48,301 bases of DNA from Candidatus Parepulonipiscium sp. PG-Nuni2H_MBin01 (GTDB lineage: Bacteria; Bacillota; Clostridia; Lachnospirales; Cellulosilyticaceae): contig MDJM01000053.1 of assembly GCA_001994995.1 (NCBI GenBank), positions 1 to 48,301 on the forward strand, in the 5' to 3' direction. Both the position numbers and the translations under genes were made by a program. Shown piece after piece: positions 15,802 to 24,720 of the stretch (position 1 is the first letter of the stretch; each line of letters starts with the position of its first letter). The notes under the pieces are model-generated. The model was not told the origin of the DNA and did no database searches. It saw only the letters and a list, made by a program, of their open reading frames with translations.

Positions 15802-18189
15802 GTGATTAAGCAAAGAGAGTTTAACAAAACAGAAGTATTAAATAGTATGGAGCGTTATGCAAAAGTTAAGTATGGGCGTAACCTTAAAGAGGCGAATAAT
15901 GTAGAGATGATGAACTGTCTAGGATTAGCGCTACTTGAGTATATGGTAGATGACTGGGACGCTACTGAGGAGCTGTATAATAAAAATAAGAAAGCTTATT
16001 ATATTTCAGCAGAATTTTTAATGGGTCGTGCTCTTGGTAATAACCTTATTGCTCTTGGTATATATGATCCAGTAAAAGAGATTTTAGATGAACTTGGGTT
16101 TGATATTAACTGTGTAGAAGCAGCTGAGGAAGATGCGGCGCTTGGTAACGGTGGACTAGGTCGTCTTGCAGCTTGTTTTATGGACTCAGGCGCGGCTACT
16201 AACATCCCTCTTCAGGGTTATGGTATTCGTTATAGCAACGGGTTGTTTAAACAAGTTATGATTAACGGCGCGCAAACTGAAGTAGCTGATGAGTGGAAAA
16301 GTGACCCATTTAGCATTAGAAAAGACTATCTAGCAGTTGAGGTAGAATTTGAAGGTGGTAAAGTTAGAGCGGTACCATATGATATGCCTATTATAGGTTA
16401 TGGTAGTTATAACATTAACACTTTAAGACTATGGCAAAGTGAGCCTATCGTAAGCTTTGACTTTGGATTATTCAATGCTCAGCGCTATGATGAGGCGGTT
16501 CGTGAAAAAAGCCGTGCTGAAGATATCTCAAGAGTTCTTTATCCAAATGACTCAAACTGGGAAGGTAAAGTGCTACGTTTAAAACAACAGTATTTCTTAG
16601 TGAGCGCTTCTTTACAAGATATAATTCGCTCTCATAAAGAGTTACATGGCGATTTAGAAGATTTCCACAAATGGCATGCTATTCAACTTAATGACACTCA
16701 TCCAACTCTTGCAATCCCTGAATTCCTACGTATAATGATTGACGTTGAGGATGTTCAGTTTGATGAAGCTTTAGTTATCGCTAGAAAAGTATTCGCTTAC
16801 ACTAACCATACTATTTTACAAGAAGCTCTTGAGAAGTGGGACATTAACCTTATTAGGGGTATTATACCTAGAGTATATGAAATCATTGAAATTCTTGACA
16901 CTGTTTGTGTAAATGCTTTAAGTAAAAGACAGTATACACAAGATGAAATTCACAGCTATAGAATTTTGCGTGACGGTAAAGTGCATATGGCAAACTTAGC
17001 AATCCATATTGGTTTTGCAGTTAATGGTGTTGCAGCACTTCATACTAAAATATTAATGGATACTGAGTTGGCTAACTGGTATAAATTATATCCTAAGAAA
17101 TTCCAAAATAAAACTAACGGTATAACGCCTAGAAGATGGATTAGATATTGCAACTTTGGCTTATCTACGTATATTACGGAGCTTCTTGGCACAGAAGAGT
17201 GGGTTAAAGATTTATCGTTATTAAAACAGCTTGAGAAATTTAAAGAAGATGATGCAGTGTTAACTAAGATTATGGAAATCAAGCATCATAATAAGGAAAT
17301 TCTTGCTGATTACGTTAAATCGCATGAAGGTATTGAAATCGACCCAGATTCTATATTCGATATTCAAGTTAAACGTCTTCATGAATATAAGCGTCAGCTG
17401 CTAAATGCATTCTATATTTTAGACTTGTATTTTAGAGTAAAACGTGACCCAGAGTTAGACGTGCCAAAAACTACATTCTTATTTGGTGCAAAAGCGTTCC
17501 CAGGTTATGCTAGAGCTAAAGCAATCGTTAAGTTTATTGGCGAGATTGCTAAGCTAGTTAACAATGATGAGAGCATCAAAGGGAAAATTAAAGTTGTATT
17601 CGTGGAAAACTACTGCGTAACATATGCAGAGAAATTAGTTCCTGCATGTGATGTATCTAAGCAAATCTCTACAGCAGGTAAAGAGGCATCTGGTACTGGT
17701 AATATGAAATTTATGTTAAACGGAGCGCCTACATTTGGTACTTATGATGGTGCAAACGTTGAAATAGTGCAAGAAAGTGGAGATGAAAATAACTTTATCT
17801 TTGGTTTACGAGTAGAAGACATTACAGAGCTTAAACCTAAATATGACCCAGTAGAAATATATCAAAAAAATGCTGATGTTAAGAGAGTTGTAGACAGCTT
17901 AATAGATGGTACATTCTCTGATGGTGGAACAGGAGAGTTTAAAGAGCTTTGGACTTCACTTGTAAACGGAACGTCTTGGCAAAGAGCGGATAGATATTTC
18001 CTATTGGCGGATTTTGCAGAGTTTAAAGCTATGCAAGATAAAGTATTTGAGGCGTATAAAGATAAGAGAAGATGGGCGCAAATGTGTTTAATGAACATAG
18101 CAAATGCGGGGATTTTCTCAAGTGATAGAACAATATTGCAATATGCAGATGAAATTTGGGGCATTAAACAATGCTCAGTAGAAAAATAA
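15802..18189 (+). CDS. glgP: glycogen phosphorylase (full-length paralogue)
   Basis: This 795-residue GT35 phosphorylase splits alpha-1,4-glucan into glucose-1-phosphate. The family core is complete: [95 protein letters not shown], and the PLP site [16 protein letters not shown] with the lysine at residue 636. The C-terminal segment present in standard enzymes (WQRADRYFLLADFAEF) is also intact. The start is GTG at 15802, six bases after a strong AAGGAGG. It reads away from the Bax-inhibitor-like gene. Compared with the shorter copy at 10.0-12.3 kb it looks like the housekeeping form. Confidence 0.95.
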   Translation: MIKQREFNKTEVLNSMERYAKVKYGRNLKEANNVEMMNCLGLALLEYMVDDWDATEELYNKNKKAYYISAEFLMGRALGNNLIALGIYDPVKEILDELGFDINCVEAAEEDAALGNGGLGRLAACFMDSGAATNIPLQGYGIRYSNGLFKQVMINGAQTEVADEWKSDPFSIRKDYLAVEVEFEGGKVRAVPYDMPIIGYGSYNINTLRLWQSEPIVSFDFGLFNAQRYDEAVREKSRAEDISRVLYPNDSNWEGKVLRLKQQYFLVSASLQDIIRSHKELHGDLEDFHKWHAIQLNDTHPTLAIPEFLRIMIDVEDVQFDEALVIARKVFAYTNHTILQEALEKWDINLIRGIIPRVYEIIEILDTVCVNALSKRQYTQDEIHSYRILRDGKVHMANLAIHIGFAVNGVAALHTKILMDTELANWYKLYPKKFQNKTNGITPRRWIRYCNFGLSTYITELLGTEEWVKDLSLLKQLEKFKEDDAVLTKIMEIKHHNKEILADYVKSHEGIEIDPDSIFDIQVKRLHEYKRQLLNAFYILDLYFRVKRDPELDVPKTTFLFGAKAFPGYARAKAIVKFIGEIAKLVNNDESIKGKIKVVFVENYCVTYAEKLVPACDVSKQISTAGKEASGTGNMKFMLNGAPTFGTYDGANVEIVQESGDENNFIFGLRVEDITELKPKYDPVEIYQKNADVKRVVDSLIDGTFSDGGTGEFKELWTSLVNGTSWQRADRYFLLADFAEFKAMQDKVFEAYKDKRRWAQMCLMNIANAGIFSSDRTILQYADEIWGIKQCSVEK

Positions 18190-18224
18190 TTAACTGTAAT
18201 TTACGATAATAAAAAATAATTGTC

Positions 18225-18253
18225 TTGCAAAAACAAGGACAATAGTATATAAT
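18225..18253 (+). promoter_or_regulatory. sigma-A promoter of the YtvI-like gene
   Basis: TTGCAA (18225-18230), exactly 17 bases, then TATAAT (18248-18253). The -35 box lies within an imperfect hairpin (ATTGTCTTG with CAAGGACAAT) that could also act on the end of the phosphorylase message. Confidence 0.7.
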
Positions 18254-18320
18254 TTTAACCAATAATGTAACAGAGGGGGGATTTATATCTTTCCTCTGAT
18301 TTTTGGTGAGGTGGAGCGCG

Positions 18321-19385
18321 GTGAGTAAGGAGTTTTGGCTTAAAGTACTTAATTTAATTTTTATACTAGCAGTAATATATCTTTTTATAACATATATATT
18401 TGGGCTAATTGCACCGTTTGTAGTCGCATGGCTACTAGCAAGTTTGCTTAACCCTATAGTGACAATACTTACACGTAATATAAAATTATCTCGCGGTATA
18501 GCTACTTTACTATCTATGATTACGGTGTTAAGTGCATTACTTAGTTTAATAACTATGCTAATTAAGCAGTTGTACGGGCAAGTGTTGTCCTTTGCCCAGG
18601 ACTTTCCTATATATAAACAGAACATACAACTATTAATTAATACAATTGAAGAGCAGTTATTACACATATCACAGGTTATTCCTATACCAGATGCATTTAC
18701 TTCAATTGGGGGTATTTTGGAATATATTTTGCAATCAATAGAAGCAATACTTCCTATGGCGTACACTGTAGTAAGCCATGTGCCGAGTAGCATATTTTTT
18801 GTAGTGATTACACTTATAGCTACATTCTTTATGACCAAAGATTATAACTGGTTAAAAGCATTTGTAAAAGCACAGCTATCACCAAGCTCTCAGCGCAAAG
18901 TGGGCACGGTAAAAAATCGGCTTAAGGGTGCTTTAGGGGGTTATGTTAAAACTCAGCTTATACTAATGTGCTGTACATTTACTATTTGCTTAATTGGGCT
19001 TACCATGCTGCAGCGCGACTATGTGCTTCTTGTAAGTGTAGGTATTGCTATATTTGATGCATTTCCAATGCTAGGAAGCGGTGCAATATTAATTACATGG
19101 GCTGTATATTACTTAATATTAGGCAACGTATCATTAGGTGTGGGGTTACTGTGCATCTATGGAATTATTGTAGTTATGAGGCAGGTGTTGGAGCCAAGAG
19201 TGTTATCAGGCCAGCTTGGAATGTATGCGTTAGTTACTATTATGGCGCTATATATAGGTCTTCAGGTTTTAGGGCCAATTGGGATAATAGTAGGACCGAT
19301 AATCGCAGTTATAATTCAAACGCTGCAAAGTATAGAGATAATTCCACAATTTAAAGAAGTGGATGATAAAGATTTATTGGAATAG
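18321..19385 (+). CDS. AI-2E family transporter, sporulation protein YtvI-like
   Basis: This protein of 354 residues is a polytopic membrane protein of the AI-2E/PerM superfamily. It has two N-terminal helices (FILAVIYLFITYIFGLIAPFVVAWLLASLLNPIV), a soluble central part with a coiled segment (residues about 75-155), and a helical C-terminal half with the conserved FDAFPMLGSGAILITWA and the VLEPRVLSGQLG motif. That pattern and the length match the YtvI branch, found in spore formers. The open frame begins at 18303, but GAGGTGG (18308-18314) places the start at GTG 18321. An alpha/beta hydrolase follows after 28 bases and is probably cotranscribed. The transported substrate is not known for this branch. 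Confidence 0.8.
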   Translation: MSKEFWLKVLNLIFILAVIYLFITYIFGLIAPFVVAWLLASLLNPIVTILTRNIKLSRGIATLLSMITVLSALLSLITMLIKQLYGQVLSFAQDFPIYKQNIQLLINTIEEQLLHISQVIPIPDAFTSIGGILEYILQSIEAILPMAYTVVSHVPSSIFFVVITLIATFFMTKDYNWLKAFVKAQLSPSSQRKVGTVKNRLKGALGGYVKTQLILMCCTFTICLIGLTMLQRDYVLLVSVGIAIFDAFPMLGSGAILITWAVYYLILGNVSLGVGLLCIYGIIVVMRQVLEPRVLSGQLGMYALVTIMALYIGLQVLGPIGIIVGPIIAVIIQTLQSIEIIPQFKEVDDKDLLE

Positions 19386-19413
19386 GTTGTAATAAGAAGG
19401 GTTTGAGGCGTAG

Positions 19414-20169
19414 ATGGTTCATAAAGATTTACATGCTCCTTTTTATCATAAGAGGCGTAGTAACATAGGTGTACTTTGTATTCATGGGCTTTTTGGCAGT
19501 CCTAATCAGTTTTGGGACGTTGCTACCGTTATTGGTAATTTAGGCTATGATTGCAATTGTATATTACTCCCTGGACATGGGGGGAGTTGTCGCAGTTTCG
19601 GTAAAAGTAGTTATAGACAGTGGAAGGATTATGCTAGAGAGCAAATTAATCTTATGCGCAAGCATTATGATAAATTATATTTAGTTGGTCATTCTATGGG
19701 AAGTTTGTTTTGTTTAGATTTTGCTGATGAGATGCATGTTGATGGCATTATACTTATTAACACTCCTATGAAAATTTATGTTACTGTGCCTAAGATGATG
19801 CAATGCGTGGGAGTTGTATTTGATACGAAGACTACTACAGAACTTAGTGAATACTTTGGCTCTGGGCGTGGTAGGCCAGTTTATAGCGTGGATAATGGTA
19901 AGTGGTATGAGTATATAGCGTGGATTGTACCTATGGTTGGAATTTATAGATTGATATTTGAGACTAAAAGGAATTTGCCTAAGGTAAAAACTAAGACGTT
20001 AATATTTCAATCGCAAAAGGATGATACAGTAAACTATAAGAGTATATATTATTTTGCTAAAAAAATGGTTAATAAAAAGATTATAGTATTAAAAGAGTCT
20101 AATCACAGTTACTTTACACCACACGATTTAAAAGTTTTACAAAAAAATATATTAAATTTTATGAAATAA
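19414..20169 (+). CDS. alpha/beta hydrolase, carboxylesterase-like
   Basis: This 251-residue cytosolic hydrolase resembles Est30-type carboxylesterases and monoacylglycerol lipases. The oxyanion region reads CIHGLFGSPNQFW (22-34), the nucleophile elbow is GHSMG with Ser94, the acid is likely Asp203 or Asp204 in QSQKDDTVNY, and the histidine is His231 in ESNHSYF. Together these form a complete catalytic triad in the right order and spacing. The start ATG is preceded by a modest GAGG. It lies 28 bases after the YtvI-like gene and ends on a strong terminator that overlaps its stop codon. The natural substrate is unknown; short-chain esters are typical of the family. Confidence 0.85.
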   Translation: MVHKDLHAPFYHKRRSNIGVLCIHGLFGSPNQFWDVATVIGNLGYDCNCILLPGHGGSCRSFGKSSYRQWKDYAREQINLMRKHYDKLYLVGHSMGSLFCLDFADEMHVDGIILINTPMKIYVTVPKMMQCVGVVFDTKTTTELSEYFGSGRGRPVYSVDNGKWYEYIAWIVPMVGIYRLIFETKRNLPKVKTKTLIFQSQKDDTVNYKSIYYFAKKMVNKKIIVLKESNHSYFTPHDLKVLQKNILNFMK

Positions 20170-20198
20170 GCTTGTGTCCAAGACATAAGCTTTTTTTT
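20168..20198 (+). terminator. terminator of the hydrolase unit
   Basis: An 11-bp stem AAGCTTGTGTC/GACATAAGCTT (one G-U pair), 3-base loop, then a T-run. The left arm uses the last bases of the stop codon. Confidence 0.9.
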
Positions 20199-20199
20199 A

Positions 20200-20208
20200 T
20201 GATATAAT
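20200..20208 (+). promoter_or_regulatory. extended -10 promoter element
   Basis: TGATATAAT directly after the terminator T-run, 39 bases before the next gene's start. No good -35 box is seen, which fits an extended -10 promoter. Confidence 0.45.
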
Positions 20209-20246
20209 TTAGACGAGTATTTGTTTGAAAAGGAGGGACGGCTCGT

Positions 20247-21680
20247 ATGATGGAGCAACTTAAGCAAGAGTTTTCCGAAAGAAAAAGTTTATACATTATG
20301 CTCACTGTAATATGTACAATGATTGTAATGGTACTTTTTAATCTAAGTTATCTTCAGATGCAGTTTTATATCCAATTTGATAATACCTCGGGTATAATAA
20401 AAATTATTTCTGCACAGGCCACAAAGGAGGAGGAAACGCAAAAGTGGTATTTTAGAGCTGGCTTAAATTACTTGCTTGATGATATGTCAGCGCAAAGCGT
20501 AAATTTTTTCCAATCAAATTTTTCTAAATTTAATTCTAATGACCAAGATAAAATATTAGCTACTTTTAATAACCAGGAAAAGTTTTTTAGCAATAATAAT
20601 GAAGTGTTTGAAACTTTAGCGCGTATGAATTACACTACGGAAAACCAAAAGTATATTAATAGAATGTCTATTGAGCAGTTTGAGTTAGCCCTATCAGATT
20701 ATTTTGGTCCTGAATTATACGTAAATCCAACTTATGTAGAATTGCTGTATAACATTAGTAGCAAGTATAAGACTAGATTGTCTTTAAATAATTTCCAAAT
20801 TAGCATGTATAATTTGTTTTCGCTAGCTACAAATAATGACATGGCTGTTAATGTGCTGCAGAATATTGATAAAACTGTACTTTATAATAATCTATTTAAG
20901 GAATTAGAAGTTAGACCAGTTCATGCAGATGTTTTTGAAGACTGGATGGAGCTACTTAATAAGCTAGGGACGTTGACTACTCAGGAGTATGCTAAGTTTA
21001 CTAATAACTATACTATATTAAATCAGTTGCTAGCGCAGTATGAGCAGTTAAGAATGCAAGAGAATGAGTTAAATTATATGAAAGCGCAGATGGAGCTAGA
21101 GATTTTGCCGCTGTATAATGAGCTTGAAGAGTATCATAATGAGATTATGGAGTTAATTGATTCTGTAAAAGAAGCTGAGCAATATCTGATGGAACTTCAG
21201 GATTATGAAACGTATGAATTTTACATTGGGGATATGTTGCCAAATGGCGATTATGTAGCATCCAATCCAGTGCGAACGTTTTTTGGTGGATATTCATATG
21301 GGGATGAGGATATGCGAATTGTGTTAACTAAAACTATCCCAAATAACGAAGGTATGTATACTATTACGGCTATACAAGATGGCGTGACAGAAGAAGGGTT
21401 ACCGCATTTTATAGAGCTATCGCGTATGCAAGAGTTAGAGATGGTGGCTTTAGCAAGTAGTATAGATACTACTAATAATAAGATAGCCTACACAGCTAGT
21501 AAGTATGATGAGCTTTACTTATTGATACAAGATAAAATTGATAATAGTGGGCTGGACCAAAATCAGGAGCTATTAGAAGCGCTGTATAACCAAATGGCTA
21601 ACTTAGAAACAAGAATATTAGACCAAAAGGAAGTGATAGAAGAAGCGTTTGGAGTAGGAGAACTAGAAGTATATTATTAG
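20247..21680 (+). CDS. membrane-anchored coiled-coil protein of unknown function
   Basis: This 477-residue protein has one membrane segment near the N-terminus (about residues 15-38, SLYIMLTVICTMIVMVLFNL), so most of it likely lies outside the membrane. The part after the anchor is helical and rich in Asn, Phe and Tyr. A coiled-coil stretch spans about residues 265-320 (LAQYEQLRMQENELNYMKAQ...), followed by a small beta-rich section (PNGDYVASNPVRTFFGGYSYGDEDMRIVLTK in part) and a final helix. No family is recognised. The start has AGGAGG (20231-20236). Its own terminator separates it from cheV downstream, so no functional link with chemotaxis can be claimed. Confidence 0.7.
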   Translation: MMEQLKQEFSERKSLYIMLTVICTMIVMVLFNLSYLQMQFYIQFDNTSGIIKIISAQATKEEETQKWYFRAGLNYLLDDMSAQSVNFFQSNFSKFNSNDQDKILATFNNQEKFFSNNNEVFETLARMNYTTENQKYINRMSIEQFELALSDYFGPELYVNPTYVELLYNISSKYKTRLSLNNFQISMYNLFSLATNNDMAVNVLQNIDKTVLYNNLFKELEVRPVHADVFEDWMELLNKLGTLTTQEYAKFTNNYTILNQLLAQYEQLRMQENELNYMKAQMELEILPLYNELEEYHNEIMELIDSVKEAEQYLMELQDYETYEFYIGDMLPNGDYVASNPVRTFFGGYSYGDEDMRIVLTKTIPNNEGMYTITAIQDGVTEEGLPHFIELSRMQELEMVALASSIDTTNNKIAYTASKYDELYLLIQDKIDNSGLDQNQELLEALYNQMANLETRILDQKEVIEEAFGVGELEVYY

Positions 21681-21707
21681 AAAAAATTGCCATAAACACA
21701 AAATAAA

Positions 21708-21740
21708 AATCTCTTTCAATTTTAGAAAGGGATTTTTTTA
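21708..21740 (+). terminator. stem-loop terminator
   Basis: AAATCTCTTTC pairs with GAAAGGGATTT (11 bp, one G-U), 7-base loop, then further T. Confidence 0.8.
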
Positions 21741-21747
21741 TAGTGCT

Positions 21748-21776
21748 TGAAACATAGTATACTTTTTGTTATAATT
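21748..21776 (+). promoter_or_regulatory. sigma-A promoter of cheV
   Basis: TTGAAA (21748-21753), a 17-base spacer, and a consensus TATAAT (21771-21776), 51 bases before the cheV ATG. Confidence 0.75.
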
Positions 21777-21827
21777 AAGTATCGTGAAGCTCGATTATAT
21801 GAACTAGCCGATTGGAGGTAATTTTTT

Positions 21828-22718
21828 ATGAGTGAGATTTTATTAAATACAGGTACTGGTGAAGTTGAAGTAGTAGAATTTGTAGTTAATGATAAGCACT
21901 ATGCAATAAATGTATTAAAAATCAAAGGTATTGTTACTATTGATTCTGTAACTCCATTGCCAAATGCAAAAGAGGAGATAGCAGGACTGACTAACATTAG
22001 GGGAGATATGGATGTGGTTATTGACCTTAGTTATGTATTACATGGGATACATACTGTAGACTACTCCAAGACTCTTGGCCTGCTGTGTGAATTTAACGAA
22101 ACTCAAGTGGTATTTTTAGTTAATCAAGTTGATGGAATCCGTCGCATTTCTTGGAATGACATTAAGCAGTCAAATAACGTAAGACATGATACGTTAAGTA
22201 TAGGTAGCTTAATGATAGACGGAGTTATAATAATTCTTTTGGATTTTGAGAGTATTACAATTAAAGCGGGAATAGGTAAGATGTGGGAAGCGAATGAGGA
22301 TACAGGACCTGTGCAGCCTAAAACACAAAAGTTGGTGGTAGTAGAAGACTCGAGGGCAATACGGGAGATGCTAAAGTGTGTGTTAGAAGAAGCGGGGTAT
22401 TGTAATATTAGGTTATTTGACAATGGTCAAAGTGCAAAAGATTATATATTAGAGATAAGACACAGACTAGGGCCTAAGTTTAGACAAGAGGTGGAGCTAG
22501 TTATAACTGATATAGAGATGCCAATATTAGATGGGTATAGCTTAACACGTGCTATAAAAGAAGACCATATAATTAGAGAGTTACCAGTAGTAATATTTTC
22601 TTCACTAATAACAGAAGAGTTGCAACATAAAGGAATAGAAATTGGAGCAGATGCGCAACTAAGTAAACCTTCTATGGCGGAGTTGGTGAGAATAGTTAAT
22701 ATGATGTTTGGTAATTAA
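21828..22718 (+). CDS. cheV: CheV-type chemotaxis coupling protein
   Basis: This 296-residue protein has an N-terminal CheW domain (about 1-150, with LTNIRGDMDVVIDL and VVFLVNQVDGIRRI) and a C-terminal response-regulator receiver domain (about 166-294). The receiver has VEDSRAIRE with the acidic pair at 173-174, the phosphoacceptor Asp228 in VITDIEMPILDGY, the conserved Ser/Thr region VVIFSSL, and the lysine in LSKPSMAEL. This domain order defines CheV, which couples chemoreceptors to CheA and adapts through phosphorylation. The start has GGAGG nine bases upstream. A GGDEF-EAL gene follows after 14 bases, so the two are almost certainly cotranscribed. No cheA, cheW or receptor gene is nearby. 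Confidence 0.93.
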   Translation: MSEILLNTGTGEVEVVEFVVNDKHYAINVLKIKGIVTIDSVTPLPNAKEEIAGLTNIRGDMDVVIDLSYVLHGIHTVDYSKTLGLLCEFNETQVVFLVNQVDGIRRISWNDIKQSNNVRHDTLSIGSLMIDGVIIILLDFESITIKAGIGKMWEANEDTGPVQPKTQKLVVVEDSRAIREMLKCVLEEAGYCNIRLFDNGQSAKDYILEIRHRLGPKFRQEVELVITDIEMPILDGYSLTRAIKEDHIIRELPVVIFSSLITEELQHKGIEIGADAQLSKPSMAELVRIVNMMFGN

Positions 22719-22732
22719 GGGGGAGTTTAGGG

Positions 22733-24445
22733 ATGAAACAGTTGTTACTTAAAAATGAATTGTTGGAGCAGCGCGTCTGGGAGCTTGAGTTTATGTATAG
22801 GTGTACTAAGCTGGCATATCAGGATAAACACACATTTTTGGAATTAATTTGTGAGTATTTTGGCGCTACGGCTGGAATAATAGTTACGTTTGATAATTTG
22901 GATACAAATGTAATAGCGCAGTGTGGAATTAAGATAAAACCTCAGTTATTAGATGAAATGAATGAGTCGTTTATAGTTAATGAAGAAAATCCGTCGTATA
23001 CTATGAAATTATCTGATGAAAAAGATGTTGTATTAATTCCAACATATATGTCTTCAACGCTAAAAGGTTATTTGGCACTTATTAATTCGGTAAATTATAG
23101 CAATATAAATACTCAGGTATATGAGCTGCTACAACTGCTTATTAATGAACAATATGAAAAGCGTATGTATTTAGAGTTAGCGAGTAAAGCCACGTATGAT
23201 AAGTTAACAGGTATTAAAAATAGAGAAGGATTTATGAAAGATAAGCTGTTTTTTATATCAGAGTCGATGAGCAGTATAGGGCTTGCGACAGTGGATATAA
23301 ATATGTTAAAAGAGGGGAATGCTAAATTCGGGAGCCATTATGGCGACCGAATGATAGTAGAGGTAGTGGGAGTACTAAAGCAGGTGTGGCCAGAGCAAGA
23401 GATATACCGTGTTGGCGGAGATGAGTTTATAGTGTATGCAGCTAATTTAGATAGAGATACTTTTTTTATAAGAACAGCAAAGAGTAAAGAGGATGTTAAT
23501 AATCAGACTGTAGCAAGCATTTCTATAGGAGGAGCATGGAGAGAAGTTAGTGAGAATAACCATCCTAATGTAAATGAGGTTATAGCTGTAGCAGATAAGA
23601 ATATGAATGAGGATAAGCGCAATTATTATATAAGTAAAGGTATAAGTGGAGATAGATTTAAATATACAACGCCAGATGAGGAGAGGGATTGGACGAAGAA
23701 AGAGTTATTAAAAGCGTTAGATGATAAAGAATTTTATCCAGTGTTTCAGCCGCAAATAGATATAGATACGAATGAGACTATTGGATTAGAAGCACTAATA
23801 AGGTGGAAAAGGGGGCATAAAGAGCAAGTATACCCAGATCAGTTTATACCGATGTTTGAACAGATGAGACTTATATACTTAATCGATTTTTATATGATAA
23901 GACTAGCTTATGAAAAGTTAGAAGAGTGGGATAGGGAGGGTAAGCCGTTGTTGTTAATGTCGGTAAACGTAACTAAATCCACATTAATGAACCCACAGTT
24001 TTTAGAATTTTTGGATGATTTATTAATAGAGCCAAAGTTTATAAACTATCTTGAATTTGAGATGACAGAGCGAGAGATATTGCCAAATGAGTTAGATTTA
24101 TTAATAGAAGTAGTGAATGAAATCCGTACTAGAGGGATATATGTAGCAGTAGATGACTATGGAGTTGGGACATCGAATATGTTAGTGCTATCTAGAATAG
24201 AAGTAGATACGTTAAAAATCGATAAAAGCTTGATTGATGATATAGTGACTAATCCTAAATCACAAATCGTACTTAAAAATACAATTAACACTTGTAAGGA
24301 AATAGCAACAAAAATTGTAATTGAAGGTGTAGAAACTAAAGAACAGGTCAATACTTTAAAAAGCATAGGAGCAAAAGTTTGCCAAGGCTATTACTATTCG
24401 AGACCTGTACTTATAGATGAAGTTCAACCAGTGTATAAGAAATAG
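22733..24445 (+). CDS. cytosolic GAF-like/GGDEF/EAL protein, c-di-GMP turnover
   Basis: This 570-residue protein has no membrane segment. Residues 1-150 look like a GAF-type sensor. A GGDEF domain (about 155-300) has an intact GGDEF at 228-232. An EAL domain (about 315-565) has E353-A-L, the NVT asparagine, EMTERE, the DDYGVG pair, LKIDK, and VIEGVET followed by QGYYYSRPV. All recognised phosphodiesterase metal and catalytic residues appear present, so c-di-GMP cleavage is likely. The cyclase motif is also intact, so either activity or GTP-regulated cleavage is possible. No RxxD inhibitory site is seen before GGDEF. It lies 14 bases after cheV, with GGGGGAG as its ribosome binding site, and ends on a strong terminator. 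Confidence 0.9.
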   Translation: MKQLLLKNELLEQRVWELEFMYRCTKLAYQDKHTFLELICEYFGATAGIIVTFDNLDTNVIAQCGIKIKPQLLDEMNESFIVNEENPSYTMKLSDEKDVVLIPTYMSSTLKGYLALINSVNYSNINTQVYELLQLLINEQYEKRMYLELASKATYDKLTGIKNREGFMKDKLFFISESMSSIGLATVDINMLKEGNAKFGSHYGDRMIVEVVGVLKQVWPEQEIYRVGGDEFIVYAANLDRDTFFIRTAKSKEDVNNQTVASISIGGAWREVSENNHPNVNEVIAVADKNMNEDKRNYYISKGISGDRFKYTTPDEERDWTKKELLKALDDKEFYPVFQPQIDIDTNETIGLEALIRWKRGHKEQVYPDQFIPMFEQMRLIYLIDFYMIRLAYEKLEEWDREGKPLLLMSVNVTKSTLMNPQFLEFLDDLLIEPKFINYLEFEMTEREILPNELDLLIEVVNEIRTRGIYVAVDDYGVGTSNMLVLSRIEVDTLKIDKSLIDDIVTNPKSQIVLKNTINTCKEIATKIVIEGVETKEQVNTLKSIGAKVCQGYYYSRPVLIDEVQPVYKK

Positions 24446-24446
24446 T

Positions 24447-24475
24447 AAAGAGCCCTTGTGTGGGCTCTTTTTTTT
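24447..24475 (+). terminator. terminator of the cheV unit
   Basis: A perfect 9-bp stem AAAGAGCCC/GGGCTCTTT, 6-base loop, then five more T. Confidence 0.95.
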
Positions 24476-24712
24476 GGAGCTGTTAAGGCTCCGCTTCTTG
24501 TGTCGGTAGGCTCCTCTCGGGGATGGGAACTTGGTTAAGGCTAAGCTTTTAGTGTCGGTGGTCTCCCCCTGTCAGCAGAGCTGACATCCCCCTCGAGGAG
24601 GGGGACTATGGTGGGGCTGATTTAATTGGAAGGTGATGGGGTCCAGGGGCTTTGCCCCTGGTGGGGCCTCTTGCCCCACACCACGGAACCATTTGGAGAA
24701 TTAGGAAAGGAT
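24476..24712. repeat. GC-richer structured intergenic repeat element
   Basis: A stretch of clearly different base composition from its neighbours, with nested hairpins: GTCAGC-aga-GCTGAC (24571-24585), CCCCCTCGAGGAGGGGG (around 24588-24604) inside an outer GTCTCCCCC/GGGGGAC pairing, CCAGGGGC-TTT-GCCCCTGG (24643-24661), and TGGGGC-ctctt-GCCCCA. GTGTCGGT occurs twice (about 24499 and 24552). Such GTCA-TGAC plus C-run/G-run hairpin arrays are familiar as dispersed intergenic repeats in gut Firmicutes. A second, related element is at 45785-45848. No coding frame in it is credible. Confidence 0.7.
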
Positions 24713-24720
24713 GATATAAA

